This document shows, piece after piece, positions 53,537 to 63,205 of a DNA stretch of 64,000 bases (its first letter is position 1; each line of letters opens with the position of its first letter). The notes beneath the pieces were generated by a model. It did no database searches. It saw only the letters and a list, made by a program, of their open reading frames with translations, and was not told the DNA's origin. Origin of the DNA: Deinococcus aquatilis DSM 23025 (GTDB taxonomy: Bacteria; Deinococcota; Deinococci; Deinococcales; Deinococcaceae); assembly GCF_000378445.1 (NCBI RefSeq), contig NZ_KB899697.1, forward strand, positions 112,451 to 176,450, written 5' to 3'. The translations under genes were made by a program, and so were the position numbers.

Positions 53537-54331
53537 TCACGAATGCCCCTTCTTCAGCAGTTCCCGAATCTGGGTCGCATATTCAAAAAAACGTGGGTCT
53601 TCGCGGCTGTCATCGCTGCGGGGGTGCGGCAGGCCAATGTCCACGATGCCCTCGATCTTGCCGGGGCGGGCCGTCATGACCACCACGCGGGTGCTGAGAA
53701 ACACCGCCTCACTGATGGAGTGGGTCACGAAGACCACCGTTTTGCCTGTTTCACGCCACAGCCGCAGCAGCTCCAGATTCAGATTCTCGCGGGTGATTTC
53801 ATCGAGTGCCCCGAACGGCTCATCCATAAACAGCAGCGGCGGATCGAAGGCAAGCGCCCGCGCAATGCTGACGCGCTGCTGCATTCCGCCCGACAGTTGC
53901 CACGGGTAAGACCGCTCGAATTTTTCCAGCCCTACCAGCTTCAGCATCTCGCGGGCGCGGCTGTCACGCTCGGCTTTGGGCGTATTCATCACGTCCAGCG
54001 GTAATTTGACGTTGTTCAGCACATTGCGCCATTCCATCAGCGCCGGGGCCTGAAACACGTAACCGTAGGCGCGGTTTTCGCGGGCCTTGCGGGGCGTGCC
54101 GCCGTTGACCAGCAACTCGCCGCCTGTGGGCTGGATCAGGTCGGCCATCAGTCTCAGCAACGTGGTTTTGCCGCAGCCCGATGGCCCGATCAGGCTGATA
54201 AATTCTCCCGGCATGATCTGCAAATTGGCATCCTGAAGCGCCACCGTCTGCCCGCCGGGAGTGGGAAAGATCATCTGGAGGTCGCGCACAGAAACGATGG
54301 GAGCGTCAGAAGTTGGGCGGGATGCGGTCAC
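53537..54331 (-). CDS. ABC transporter ATP-binding protein (SsuB/NrtD type)
   Basis: 264 residues. Walker A GPSGCGKTT, Q-loop, LSGGMQQRVSIARAL and FMDEPFGALDE. First gene of the importer part, followed by both permeases and the binding protein. Upstream is dihydropyrimidinase. Confidence 0.92.
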   Translation of the reverse strand: MTASRPTSDAPIVSVRDLQMIFPTPGGQTVALQDANLQIMPGEFISLIGPSGCGKTTLLRLMADLIQPTGGELLVNGGTPRKARENRAYGYVFQAPALMEWRNVLNNVKLPLDVMNTPKAERDSRAREMLKLVGLEKFERSYPWQLSGGMQQRVSIARALAFDPPLLFMDEPFGALDEITRENLNLELLRLWRETGKTVVFVTHSISEAVFLSTRVVVMTARPGKIEGIVDIGLPHPRSDDSREDPRFFEYATQIRELLKKGHS

Positions 54332-54400
54332 GGATTACCTCAGATAGAAGTGGCAAATGGTGCTTGAGCTGGAAGGCGAACCCCCGGTTGCTCTGCAACG

Positions 54401-54419
54401 GCCCCCCTTAGAGAGGGGC
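54401..54419 (-). terminator. Small hairpin upstream of the importer genes
   Basis: GCCCCCCTTAGAGAGGGGC. A second stem GTTGC/GCAAC lies just before it (about 54387-54399). No T run. It lies between dihydropyrimidinase and the ATPase gene and may lower expression of the latter. A related sequence lies at about 36803-36832. Confidence 0.4.
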
Positions 54420-54431
54420 AAAAGGCGAGTG

Positions 54432-55808
54432 CTAGCGCCGGAGCAATTGTCCGCGACCCACCGTGCCCACGAATTCGCCGTGTTCCACCGCCACTTCCCC
54501 GCGAACGGTCACGAGTTCCGGGCGGCCATCGAGTTCAAAGCCTTCAAAGCCGCTGTAATCGTTGTTCATGTGCGATGTGGCGGCGCTGATGGTGCCCCGG
54601 TAGTGCGGATCGTACACCACGATATCGGCGTCACTGCCCACCGAGAGCGTGCCCTTGCGCGGATACAGGCCGAACAACTGCGCGGCGCGGGTGCTGGCCG
54701 CGTCCACAAAGCGTTCCAGCCGCAGATTTCCCCGGCTGACACCGTAGGTATACAGCAGATTCACACGGTCTTCGATGGCCGGAATGCCGTTGGGAATCAG
54801 GGTGAAATTGCCGTCGCCCATGCGTTTCTGGGCCACGTCAAAGGGGCAATGGTCGGTTGCCACGGTGTCGATCTGGCCTAGTTCCAGCGCCTGCCACAGC
54901 GCGGGCTGATTACTCTTGTCTCGCAGGGGCGGCGACATCACGTACTTTGCGCCCTCCACGCCGGGGCGTTCGGCATAGGTCTTGTCGAGTAGAAGGTGCG
55001 GAATCACCACTTCCACATCGATATCCACGCCACGTTCCTTGGCCGCAAGCGCGGCTTCCAGTGCGCGGGCATTGGAAAGGTGCACCACATAGCCTTTTGC
55101 GCCCGTCATTTCCAGAAAGGCGGCAAAGTGTGCGGTGCCTTCCGCTTCCACGCCTTCAGGGCGGCTGGGTTCGTGCCATTCGGGGCCAGTTTTGCCTTCA
55201 GCCAGCAGCTTTTGCTGAAGCTGAGAAACCAGATCGGCGTTTTCGCAGTGGGCCGTGACCACCACACCCAGTTCGGCAGCAAGCTTGCACACCTGATAAA
55301 GCGCGGCGTCATCTATGCCGAATGCGCCCTTATAAGCCAGAAACACCTTGAAAGACTTCATGCCCTGTGCCACCAGTTCGCGCAGGGTGGCTTCGGTTTC
55401 GTCGTCCCAGCGCGTCACGCCGATATGAAAGCTGTAGTCGGAGGCGCTGTGGCCCTGCGCCATCTCCGTCCAGGTCTTCCAGCCGTCTTTCAGCGCCTCG
55501 CTGCCTGCTGGGGCGAGCATTTCGATAAAGGTGGTGGTGCCGCCCATCAGGGCCGCGATAGACCCGGTGGTATGGGTGTCTTTGGCGTGCGTTCCCATGA
55601 AGGGCAGGTGGATATGCACATGCGGATCGATGAAGCCGGGAAAGATGTATTTGCCGCTGGCATCAATGACCCGTGCGCCTTCGGGGGCCGTCAGGTTCTC
55701 GCCAATCTGGGCTATGGTTTCGCCTTCAATCAGAAGATCAGCTTTGTAGCGCCGTCCATCTGATACAAGTTCACCGTTTTGGATCAAGAGACTGTTAGGC
55801 AATGTCAT
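54432..55808 (-). CDS. Dihydropyrimidinase / D-hydantoinase
   Basis: 458 residues, amidohydrolase fold. Metal ligands: His63 and His65 (DPHVHIH), carbamylated Lys154 (SFKVF), His187 (TAHCEN), His243 (VVHLSN) and Asp319 (ATDHCPF). Opens dihydrouracil, dihydrothymine or hydantoins to carbamoyl acids. Second step of reductive pyrimidine degradation, after PreTA. Confidence 0.93.
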   Translation of the reverse strand: MTLPNSLLIQNGELVSDGRRYKADLLIEGETIAQIGENLTAPEGARVIDASGKYIFPGFIDPHVHIHLPFMGTHAKDTHTTGSIAALMGGTTTFIEMLAPAGSEALKDGWKTWTEMAQGHSASDYSFHIGVTRWDDETEATLRELVAQGMKSFKVFLAYKGAFGIDDAALYQVCKLAAELGVVVTAHCENADLVSQLQQKLLAEGKTGPEWHEPSRPEGVEAEGTAHFAAFLEMTGAKGYVVHLSNARALEAALAAKERGVDIDVEVVIPHLLLDKTYAERPGVEGAKYVMSPPLRDKSNQPALWQALELGQIDTVATDHCPFDVAQKRMGDGNFTLIPNGIPAIEDRVNLLYTYGVSRGNLRLERFVDAASTRAAQLFGLYPRKGTLSVGSDADIVVYDPHYRGTISAATSHMNNDYSGFEGFELDGRPELVTVRGEVAVEHGEFVGTVGRGQLLRR

Positions 55809-55903
55809 TCAGTACATCTCCCCCTCTAGCAAAGTAGACACGGCTGTGAGCTATAAGCCATGGATACCCCATTATTGCCGCCAATTGCTCCAGCTCTTTT
55901 TAC

Positions 55904-57283
55904 TCAGTGAATCTCGATCCCAGCTTCTTCCCGGTACGCTTCCATAGCTGCCCAGCTCTGCGTGACGGCGGGCCGAGCGGCGGTGAGCTGATCCCACGTC
56001 ACGCTTTCGCGGCCACTGGGCACGCTGACCATCTCGATGCAGTTGTCTACCGGACACACGTTGGCACAGAGCGCACAGCCCACGCAGTCGGGTTCGCGCA
56101 CGACAGGCGTGGGGCGGCTGTCGGCCACCTGCCGCCCGTTCATGCGCGGGTCGAAGCCGGGGTCTACCCGGATGCCGTCTGGGGAATACAGATCGATGCA
56201 CTGGTGCGCGGTGTCGTTGCAGGCCACATAACACAGGTTGCACTGAATGCACTTGTCAGGGTTGATGCGGGCCACCGCCTGATAACTCAGGTCGAGTTGC
56301 CCGAAGGTGCTGACCTGCGGCAGCGATTTTCCGGCGAAATCATAGATGGTGGCAAAGCCCTTGTCGTCCATCCAGTTGCTCAGGCCGTCGATCATATCTT
56401 CTACGATGCGGTAGCCATAGTGCATGGCGGCGGTGCAGACCTGCACGGCGGTTGCGCCCAGCAGCATGAATTCGGCGGCGTCTCGCCACGTCACGATGCC
56501 GCCCATACCGCAGATAGGCACGCCCGAGCGCAGTACGCCGGGGTCGGTCATCAGCTCGGTCAGCATGTTCAGGGCTATGGGCTTGACCGCTGGCCCCGCG
56601 TAGCCACCGTGTGTGCCGCGCCCGCCGATGTTGGGCGTGATCTGGAAGCTGTCCAGATCGACTTTCATGATGGAATTGATGGTGTTGATCAGTGAGAGGG
56701 CGTGTGCGCCGCCCGCAATGCCCGCGTGGGCCGGTTCGATGATGTGCGTGATGTTGGGCGTGAGCTTGACGATCACCGGCAGTTTGGTGACAGACGTGAC
56801 CCAGTGCGTGTTCAGCTCGCACATTTCCGGCACCTGCCCCACCGCCGCACCCATGCCGCGCTCGCTCATGCCCTGCGGGCAGCCGTAATTCAGCTCGATA
56901 CCGTCGGCCCCGGTGTCCTCAATCATCATCACGATGTCGCGCCACGCCTGCGGGTCGGCGTCCACCATCGCGCTCACGATCACGGCGCGGTCAGGCCACA
57001 TCCGTTTCACCTCGGCAATTTCGCGCAGATTGACTTCCAGCGGGCGGTCTGAAATCAGCTCGACGTTGTTGATCGCCAGCAGCCGTTGACCGCCGATGCT
57101 CAGGCCGCCGTAGCGGTTGGAAATGTTGAGCACTGGTGCGCCGATGGTCTTCCAGACGGCTCCACCCCAGCCGTGCTCGAAGGCGCGGTTGATCTGAAGG
57201 CCGGAATTGGTGGGCGGCGCGGAGGCCAGCCAGAACGGATTGGGAGCGCGAATGCCCGCGAAGTTGATGGACAGGTCAGCCAT
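55904..57283 (-). CDS. preA: NAD-dependent dihydropyrimidine dehydrogenase subunit PreA
   Basis: 459 residues. Dihydroorotate dehydrogenase-like FMN barrel (NPFWLASAPPTNSG, ELNYGCPQGMSERGMG with the catalytic Cys, VKLTPNI, GMGGI) and a C-terminal 2[4Fe-4S] ferredoxin domain (CIQCNLCYVAC and CVGCALCANVCPVDNC). Reduces uracil and thymine. GAGGTG 5 nt before the ATG at 57283; it overlaps preT by 8 bp. Confidence 0.94.
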   Translation of the reverse strand: MADLSINFAGIRAPNPFWLASAPPTNSGLQINRAFEHGWGGAVWKTIGAPVLNISNRYGGLSIGGQRLLAINNVELISDRPLEVNLREIAEVKRMWPDRAVIVSAMVDADPQAWRDIVMMIEDTGADGIELNYGCPQGMSERGMGAAVGQVPEMCELNTHWVTSVTKLPVIVKLTPNITHIIEPAHAGIAGGAHALSLINTINSIMKVDLDSFQITPNIGGRGTHGGYAGPAVKPIALNMLTELMTDPGVLRSGVPICGMGGIVTWRDAAEFMLLGATAVQVCTAAMHYGYRIVEDMIDGLSNWMDDKGFATIYDFAGKSLPQVSTFGQLDLSYQAVARINPDKCIQCNLCYVACNDTAHQCIDLYSPDGIRVDPGFDPRMNGRQVADSRPTPVVREPDCVGCALCANVCPVDNCIEMVSVPSGRESVTWDQLTAARPAVTQSWAAMEAYREEAGIEIH

Positions 57284-58649
57284 GAGACACCTCTTTTTCC
57301 AGCGCCGCCCCGATACTCGCCGCTGCAATTTTGCCGTCCTGCACGGCCATCACCGTACTGGCACTGCCACGCACACGCACGCCGTCGCCGCCTGCCCACA
57401 CACGGGGCAAGCTGGTTTGCAGGTCTTCGTTCACCTTGATATAACCGCCTTCCAGTTCCAGACCCAGAACCTGAGCCAGCGCGGGTTTTTCCTGCCCAAT
57501 CGCCTTGATCACGGTGTCGCACTCGATCACGAATTCGCTGCCCTTCACGGGTTCAGGGCGGGCGCGGCCAGAAGCGTCGGGCGCACCGAGGGCCATATTC
57601 ACGCATTTCACGCCTGTGACCTTGCCGCCCTTGCTCAGCACCTCTATCGGTTGGGTCAGGAAGGTGAAGTGAATACCCTCGTGCAGCGCGAATTCGTATT
57701 CATGGCGGTAGGCGGTCATTTCGCGCTCGGTGCGGCGGTAGACCATGTTCACATCGGCCCCGGCGCGGCGGGCCATCGTGGCGGCGTCGATGGCGGTATT
57801 GCCCGCACCGATCACCACCGCCTTCTGTCCAGGCTGAAGGCTGGCCGGGTTCAGTTTGGCCCGCTCGATGAATTCCAACCCGTCCAGCACGTGCTCCTCA
57901 CCGGGAATGCCCATTGCGGGCACCGCTCCCAATCCCAGCGCCAGAAACACCGCGTCGTGTTCGTTCAGCAGGATGTCGAGTTCGGCGGCCCCGGTCAGTT
58001 CGTGGCCCGTCTGTACGTCCACGCCCAGCGCCTGCACTGCCTCCACTTCCCGCTGCGCCACCTCAATCGGCTCGCGCAGACTGATGATGCCGTAGGTACT
58101 GAGGCCGCCCGCCAGCTCGCGTTTTTCCAGCAAGGTTACGGCGTGGCCCTGCTTCGCCAGCTCGGCAGCGGCGCTGATTCCGGCGGGGCCACTGCCCACC
58201 ACCGCCACCTTTTTCCCAGTGGGCATACCCGGCACGAACATCTGCAAACCGCGCTCCTGCACGTGGTCTACGGCGTAGCGTTGCAGCCTGCCGATCTGAA
58301 TGGGTTTGTGGTCTGCGCCCAGCACACACGCGCCCTCGCAGAGTTCCTGCACCGGACAGACGCGGGCACAGGTGCCGCCCAGAAAATTGGCCTCCAGAAT
58401 GGTGCGGGCGCTGCCGCGTAGATTTCCGGTGCCGATCTTGCGGATGAAGGTGGGAATATCGATATGCGTTGGGCAGGCGTGCAAACACGGCGCGTCGTAG
58501 CAGTACAGGCAGCGGTTGGCCTCCACGCTGGCCTCATGCGCGGTCATGGGCGGCAACAGTTCCTGCCACGCGCTGCCGCCCGGCGACAGTTCAGCGGGAT
58601 TGAAGGCAGAATCGGACGAATTGGGCGAACCTGACGGAATGGATGTCAT
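57276..58649 (-). CDS. preT: NAD-dependent dihydropyrimidine dehydrogenase subunit PreT
   Basis: 457 residues. N-terminal Cys clusters for two [4Fe-4S] (CLYCYDAPCLHACP; CARVCPVQELCEGAC), FAD site GSGPAGISAAAEL and NAD(P) site GAGNTAIDAA, as in the small subunit of glutamate synthase. Passes electrons from NADH to PreA. First gene of the pyrimidine operon; GAGGT 5 nt before the ATG; promoter at 58743-58771. Confidence 0.94.
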   Translation of the reverse strand: MTSIPSGSPNSSDSAFNPAELSPGGSAWQELLPPMTAHEASVEANRCLYCYDAPCLHACPTHIDIPTFIRKIGTGNLRGSARTILEANFLGGTCARVCPVQELCEGACVLGADHKPIQIGRLQRYAVDHVQERGLQMFVPGMPTGKKVAVVGSGPAGISAAAELAKQGHAVTLLEKRELAGGLSTYGIISLREPIEVAQREVEAVQALGVDVQTGHELTGAAELDILLNEHDAVFLALGLGAVPAMGIPGEEHVLDGLEFIERAKLNPASLQPGQKAVVIGAGNTAIDAATMARRAGADVNMVYRRTEREMTAYRHEYEFALHEGIHFTFLTQPIEVLSKGGKVTGVKCVNMALGAPDASGRARPEPVKGSEFVIECDTVIKAIGQEKPALAQVLGLELEGGYIKVNEDLQTSLPRVWAGGDGVRVRGSASTVMAVQDGKIAAASIGAALEKEVSHG

Positions 58650-58742
58650 GACAGACCTCGGAGTGGAGGGACGCTGCGGGCACGTCCGGCTGCAGGAGGT
58701 CGGTTCGTGCCCTCACGGGAGCCGATTTAACCGATGTGCATA

Positions 58743-58771
58743 ATATTAAGCCCCGCTCTATGAAGCGTCAA
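58743..58771 (-). promoter_or_regulatory. Promoter of the preT operon
   Basis: TTGACG (58771-58766), 17-bp spacer, TAATAT (58748-58743) on the minus strand; about 87 nt of leader precede preT. Confidence 0.65.
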
Positions 58772-59081
58772 GAGATGACAAATTGCAATAGGGCAAGGAT
58801 TGTGGCTTTGACAGCCGGAAAAATTCGCTGGTTCGACCAATTTCAGGTGACATAAGAATGCTTTCTTGAATAAATCCATGTATATCTATGCTATCTTTGA
58901 ATAAAGAGAGCAGGGTTCCAGCACAAGATTTAGACGGACGGGGATAGACGATTTGAGTGGTGTAACGCTCCCAGCATACGCGCCAGCAGTGAGAAAAGTT
59001 CAAGCTGTGCGGTTGTGCCGTGAAAAAAGCAACCCAGACTGTTGCACCACTTTTCGCAATCAGGCTGCTAGCATCCTTGCG
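58772..59081. other. Intergenic region between preT promoter and the TetR gene
   Basis: No gene is seen. It is AT-richer than its surroundings. TTGAATAAA occurs at 58866-58874 and 58897-58905, 31 bp (three helix turns) apart, a possible protein-binding pair. A weak inverted repeat TGGT-TCG-ACCA lies near 58832. Confidence 0.4.
59069..59074 (+). promoter_or_regulatory. Leaderless -10 of the TetR gene
   Basis: TAGCAT, 7 nt before the ATG at 59082. Confidence 0.55.
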
Positions 59082-59684
59082 ATGATTGATGCTGATCTGC
59101 CCGCCGCACCAACAGGGGGCCGCAAGGAGCAGATTTACCATGTTGCTGCCCGCCTTTTTTCGGAAGTAGGCTACCGCTCGACCTCTATGCGCGATATTGC
59201 GGCGGCCCTGAACATGAAGGCAGGAAGCCTCTATTCGCACATCAAGAGTAAAGAAGACCTGCTGTGGGGGATTGTGCAGAGCGTGGCCGACGAGTTCGAT
59301 GAAGCGCTGCTGCCTGTCCAACGCGCCGACCTGTTGCCCGCCGACCGGTTCAGGCTGGCACTGGAAGCCTATACCGATGTGGTCACGCGCAATCTGGAAT
59401 TTTCGGCGGTGCTGTTCAGCGAGTGGCGGCAACTTCCTCCAGAACGTCAGGAGGCCGTGACTGCGCGGCGCGACGCCGTGGAGCGGGTCTTCCGGGGCAT
59501 TCTGCAAGACGGGGTGGATTCGGGAGATTTTGCGCCCGACACCAATGTGAAACTGACGGCAGTGCTGGCCCTGTCTGGGGCGAACTGGCTGCCCAACTGG
59601 TTCAGACCCGGGGGCCGCCTGAGTCAGACGGATGTGGCGGACAGTTTTGTCGGACTGCTGCTGCGCGGGATAGAGCGGGGATAG
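59082..59684 (+). CDS. TetR-family regulator
   Basis: 200 residues. Helix-turn-helix RKEQIYHVAARLFSEVGY and MRDIAAALNMKAGSLYSHI (residues about 14-50), ligand domain of the TetR_C type. Similar in build to regulators of acyl-CoA or aromatic degradation genes. Divergent from preT but with its own leaderless promoter; a link to pyrimidine genes is not proven because those have PucR. Confidence 0.88.
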   Translation: MIDADLPAAPTGGRKEQIYHVAARLFSEVGYRSTSMRDIAAALNMKAGSLYSHIKSKEDLLWGIVQSVADEFDEALLPVQRADLLPADRFRLALEAYTDVVTRNLEFSAVLFSEWRQLPPERQEAVTARRDAVERVFRGILQDGVDSGDFAPDTNVKLTAVLALSGANWLPNWFRPGGRLSQTDVADSFVGLLLRGIERG

Positions 59685-59727
59685 ACCAGAAGCTGTCATC
59701 TGTAGCCAGAGCATCACAGACAGCAAA

Positions 59728-59757
59728 ATTCCCCATCCAAGAAATTGGACAGGGAAT
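59728..59757 (-). terminator. Terminator of the SPFH-RHH transcript
   Basis: ATTCCC-ca-TCC (59728-59738) pairs with GGA-ca-GGGAAT (59747-59757); on the minus strand TTTTGC follows. Confidence 0.6.
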
Positions 59758-59771
59758 GTGTTGGGGCCGAA

Positions 59772-59972
59772 CTACTGTTCAGGATCTTCTGTAGCTCTTG
59801 GAGCCGGTAGCTCCTTGCTCAGCGTCTGCCCAGAGCGCCCGGCCCGCTTCACGCTCTGGGTCAGCAGAAACTCGATCTGGGCATTCACGCTGCGGAGGTC
59901 GTCGGCGGCCCAGCGCTCCAGGGCGGCATACAATTCCGGACTGATCCGCAGAGGGTAACTTTTGCGTGCCAC
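59772..59972 (-). CDS. Arc-like ribbon-helix-helix protein
   Basis: 66 residues. The ribbon strand KSYPLRIS, then [27 protein letters not shown] in helices A and B (split as [24 protein letters not shown]), is the Arc/MetJ-type fold. Found after SPFH genes in other bacteria. It may bind the palindrome at 61004-61019 (guess). Confidence 0.78.
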   Translation of the reverse strand: MARKSYPLRISPELYAALERWAADDLRSVNAQIEFLLTQSVKRAGRSGQTLSKELPAPRATEDPEQ

Positions 59973-60031
59973 ACGCCTTCACCCGGCCTGTACATCTGGT
60001 AACACAGTCAGGAACAGCACAGTCAGGGCGC

Positions 60032-60946
60032 TCAATACAGGCTCCCGGCGTTCACGATGGGCTGTGTGCCGCGCTCACTGGTCAGCACGACCAGCAGATT
60101 GGACACCATCTGGGCTTTGCGTTCCTCGTCAAGCTGCACGATGTTCTGTTCGGACAGTTGGTGCAGGGCCATCTGGACCATACCCACCGCCCCCTGCACG
60201 ATCTGACTGCGGGCGGCGATGATCGCGCTGGCCTGCTGGCGCTGCAACATGGCCCCGGCAATTTCGGGCGAGTAGGCGAGGTGAGACAGGCGAGCTTCCA
60301 GAATCTCTACACCCGCATGCCGCAACCGGGTTCCAAGCTCGCGCACCAGAGCCTCGGCCACTTCATCGGGATTTCCGCGCAGGCTCATGCTCGCGTCGTC
60401 GTAATTGTCATAGGGATACTGGGAAGCAAGGTGCCGCAACCCTGTTTCGGCCTGAATCGCTACAAAGGCCATGTAGTCCTCTACATCAAAGACAGCCCGC
60501 GCCGTATCCACCACCCGCCAGACAATGACCGCCGCAATCTCGATAGGATTACCCATCTGATCATTGACTTTCAGGCGTTCCGAATTGAAATTGCGGATTC
60601 TCAGAGAAATTCGCTTGCGTACCGTGAAGGGATTCGTCCAGTAAAACCCGTTGCGGCGCTCGGTGCCCACGTAGCGGCCAAACAGGGTCAACAGAGACGC
60701 CTGATTTGGCTGAACAATAAAAAATCCAAGCAAACCGAAGAAGGCCAGAACGCCTGCCAATGCCCCAGCCACAAACTGCTCCGACACCAGCAGCCAGAGT
60801 GTCAGCCCCGCCAGCACCAGCCACAGCAGCACCGCAGGAACGCCGGGCAGGCCGAAAGCGCGGCGCTCCACACTCGCCACGCCGGATTCAGGAGAAACGC
60901 CGCTCTGGTAGGGGGGAATGACCGGAGGTTGTTCGAGTTTGTTCAT
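60032..60946 (-). CDS. SPFH/Band-7 domain membrane protein
   Basis: 304 residues. Two close N-terminal membrane segments (about 33-80), then the SPFH domain ([39 protein letters not shown]) and helical C-terminus. Flotillin/stomatin-like scaffold of the cytoplasmic membrane; function unknown. GGGAG 6 nt before the ATG. Forms a likely operon with the RHH gene. Confidence 0.88.
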   Translation of the reverse strand: MNKLEQPPVIPPYQSGVSPESGVASVERRAFGLPGVPAVLLWLVLAGLTLWLLVSEQFVAGALAGVLAFFGLLGFFIVQPNQASLLTLFGRYVGTERRNGFYWTNPFTVRKRISLRIRNFNSERLKVNDQMGNPIEIAAVIVWRVVDTARAVFDVEDYMAFVAIQAETGLRHLASQYPYDNYDDASMSLRGNPDEVAEALVRELGTRLRHAGVEILEARLSHLAYSPEIAGAMLQRQQASAIIAARSQIVQGAVGMVQMALHQLSEQNIVQLDEERKAQMVSNLLVVLTSERGTQPIVNAGSLY

Positions 60947-61003
60947 CGTAGGCTCCCAGACATCTGAAGCTAGAGAAGAATCATGGGCTATCAGATGTGT
61001 ATC

Positions 61004-61019
61004 AAAGTGATATCACTTT
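61004..61019. promoter_or_regulatory. 16-bp perfect palindrome upstream of the SPFH gene
   Basis: AAAGTGATATCACTTT, 58 bp before the SPFH ATG. Likely an operator. Confidence 0.6.
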
Positions 61020-61171
61020 TAGGCTGAACTTTCCAGAGGTCTCCCCTACCTTTCAGGCCAGCTAAGGTCCTCTGGTGATCTGAGATCCATGCGAAAAGCC
61101 GCCCGATCACTGGACGGCTTTCGTAGGCAAAGCTGGGTGGCAAAACGAACTGACAGAGATTGAATGCGAGG

Positions 61172-62593
61172 TTACTGCGTGGCCGCCTTGACTGCTGCCA
61201 ACGCATCCAGCAGAGCGTATCCAGACACGCTGCCTTTGTCGGCAGTAGAGAGCAGCAGGGCGCGGGTTTGTGGCGCGGTGAGCGCAGGGTTGGCCGCCAG
61301 CATCAGCGAGGCCACACCGCTGACCAGGGGGGCGGCTTCACTGGTTCCAGCACTCACACTGTATTTGCCCAAATGACCGTCGTCAGCCGAGGTCAGCCCG
61401 AGCACCAGCATGTTGTCTTTCAGGGTCGTTCCTGCACAGCCGCCGCCTCCCCCCGGAGCCACCAGATCAAGGGAGCGGGTATAGGTGTTGTTGGGGCGGG
61501 CGCTATAGCAGGCCAATGAATTTCCTATACCGATGGCTCCGACGGCAATCACATTGGGGTTGCTGGCCGGGTAGTAGACGCCGTCGTTAGCAGTATTCCC
61601 AGCAGCAGCCACCAACACGGCATTCTTGGCCGCCGCTGTCAGGGCCGCATCAAGAATCCTGTCGCCGGGGTCCTGCCCATACGCACTCGGCTGGATGCCG
61701 AAGCTCATATTGACCACTTTCGCGCCCTCTGCAACAGCGTCGTTGAGAGCCTGGGCCACCTGCGCCGTGGAACCGCCACCTGCACCCAACACTTTGTACG
61801 GCATCAAGTTTTGCCCGCTCCAGGTGACGGCAGCGACACCAGCGGCATTATTGGTGGCCGCGCCCAGCAGACCGATAACGGCGGTGCCGTGTCCATCCGT
61901 ATCGCTGGTATCGGCGTTCACGGTGTTGCCAGTGTAATTGCGTGCCGATATCAATCTTCCGGCCAGATCAGGATGCCTGCTGTCAGCCCCAGTGTCCAGC
62001 ACAGCAGTTTTGACACTGGCAGGCGTTTTGCCACAGGCAGCCAGAAAATCCCATGCGGCCTGGGCTTTGATGCGCGGCAGATAGGTCTGCGTGAGTGTGG
62101 TGTCGCTAACCTGTATCCCGCTCCTGTAACCCGGATCATTAGGCACCGCCAGTGGCTGATACAAGAAATTGGGCTGCACAGTCAGCCCCGCTGCCTCCAA
62201 CTTTGTGGCCAGAGCCTGCTCGGTTTCACCGTTCGAGATGGTAGCAATGGTCAGAGTGGGCGTGACGGCCTCTGTCGTGACCATACCAAGTGCCCTCACC
62301 GCCTGTGCGCTGAGTTTCCCTCCGCTCAGGCCGCCTGCCGCGTGTGTCACCAGAAGTTCGCCCGGTACGTGGGGGGCATTCCAGTCGGGTGCCGAGACCG
62401 TACTGGGCACGGTAGAGGCGGCGAGAACACTGGCGGGCAAGACCGCCTGCTGGCAGATCTGATCTGTCCCGCCTCCCCCGCCTCCGTCCGGATTGCCGCA
62501 GGCCGTGAGGATCAACAGACAGGTAGACAGCACCGCGTAAGGAGCAAACTTCAGACGCCCAGATGCGGATTGGGCAGAGGGAGGAAGACGCAT
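61172..62593 (-). CDS. Subtilisin-family (S8) serine protease, lipoprotein
   Basis: 473 residues. Lipobox LILTAC (Cys32), Gly-rich linker, propeptide-like region to about 150, then the catalytic domain: Asp200 (AVLDTGADSRHPDL), His235 (DGHGTAV), oxyanion Asn333 (AAAGNT) and Ser418 (AGTSEAAP). Displayed on the outer side of the membrane. TACGCT ends 6 nt before the ATG: leaderless. Confidence 0.92.
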   Translation of the reverse strand: MRLPPSAQSASGRLKFAPYAVLSTCLLILTACGNPDGGGGGGTDQICQQAVLPASVLAASTVPSTVSAPDWNAPHVPGELLVTHAAGGLSGGKLSAQAVRALGMVTTEAVTPTLTIATISNGETEQALATKLEAAGLTVQPNFLYQPLAVPNDPGYRSGIQVSDTTLTQTYLPRIKAQAAWDFLAACGKTPASVKTAVLDTGADSRHPDLAGRLISARNYTGNTVNADTSDTDGHGTAVIGLLGAATNNAAGVAAVTWSGQNLMPYKVLGAGGGSTAQVAQALNDAVAEGAKVVNMSFGIQPSAYGQDPGDRILDAALTAAAKNAVLVAAAGNTANDGVYYPASNPNVIAVGAIGIGNSLACYSARPNNTYTRSLDLVAPGGGGGCAGTTLKDNMLVLGLTSADDGHLGKYSVSAGTSEAAPLVSGVASLMLAANPALTAPQTRALLLSTADKGSVSGYALLDALAAVKAATQ

Positions 62594-62599
62594 GGCTCA

Positions 62600-62605
62600 A
62601 GCGTA
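62600..62605 (-). promoter_or_regulatory. Leaderless -10 of the S8 protease gene
   Basis: TACGCT, 6 nt before the ATG. Confidence 0.5.
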
Positions 62606-62769
62606 GAGCATTGGGTTGACCCATTTCTGAGGCACATACATACTTTCCCAGAGCAATCCTACGGGGTTGCCTTACACCCTCGTGTAGAGCACTCAAACCA
62701 CAGTGGTCCAAAACTGTACGTCAGTAATTTGTCTATTAAATGGTAAGAGATTTGTTGGAAACAGTGACC

Positions 62770-62775
62770 TATTCT
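62770..62775 (+). promoter_or_regulatory. Leaderless -10 of the gene at 62783
   Basis: TATTCT, 7 nt before the ATG. Confidence 0.55.
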
Positions 62776-62782
62776 ATGGCAA

Positions 62783-63205
62783 ATGACAATTATTCGCCGG
62801 TTGGCCGGTCAGGGACGGCGAGTCCCTCTGAGTTCTATAGCTGTATTGGCTATGACAGTCCTGGGGTCATCTGGTCTCGCCTCAACTTATAGAATGGACG
62901 GACTGTTAGCCATCAATGATGCCCCTTCTCCCTGCCTGGGCGTGCGCGTCAAAGTATTTGAGAATTCAAAGCTGAAAATGGAAGTGACGGTCACCCCAGA
63001 CGGAAAGGTCAAACCAGTAGGCCGAACCGCTGCTTCCGTACCGCAATTTGCCAAAGGGACCACCTATGGCCTTGAAGGAACCTGTGTCAGCACGTCTAAC
63101 ATCTATCAAAATTCGCAACTGAACTTCAAAGCGGAAGGCCGAACTGTCATGGTCGTTTTTACCAAAACGGGTTTCCTGTTCAAGCGAGGCGGTCTGGCTT
63201 ACTAG
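62783..63205 (+). CDS. Small secreted protein of unknown function
   Basis: 140 residues. Signal peptide (LSSIAVLAMTVLGSSGLAS), mature part of about 107 residues with beta-strand pattern and two Cys (SPCLG and EGTCVS) that may form a disulfide. The mature start STYRMDGLLAIN is like that of the secreted protein in the hpa operon (AYRMDSYLLLN). Lower GC than neighbours. Leaderless start. Confidence 0.72.
   Translation: MTIIRRLAGQGRRVPLSSIAVLAMTVLGSSGLASTYRMDGLLAINDAPSPCLGVRVKVFENSKLKMEVTVTPDGKVKPVGRTAASVPQFAKGTTYGLEGTCVSTSNIYQNSQLNFKAEGRTVMVVFTKTGFLFKRGGLAY

Noticed and set aside
58850..58910. Radiation/desiccation response motif (RDRM) in the AT-rich region
   Set aside because: The 17-bp palindrome expected for Deinococcus RDRM is not present; only short TTGAATAAA direct repeats.
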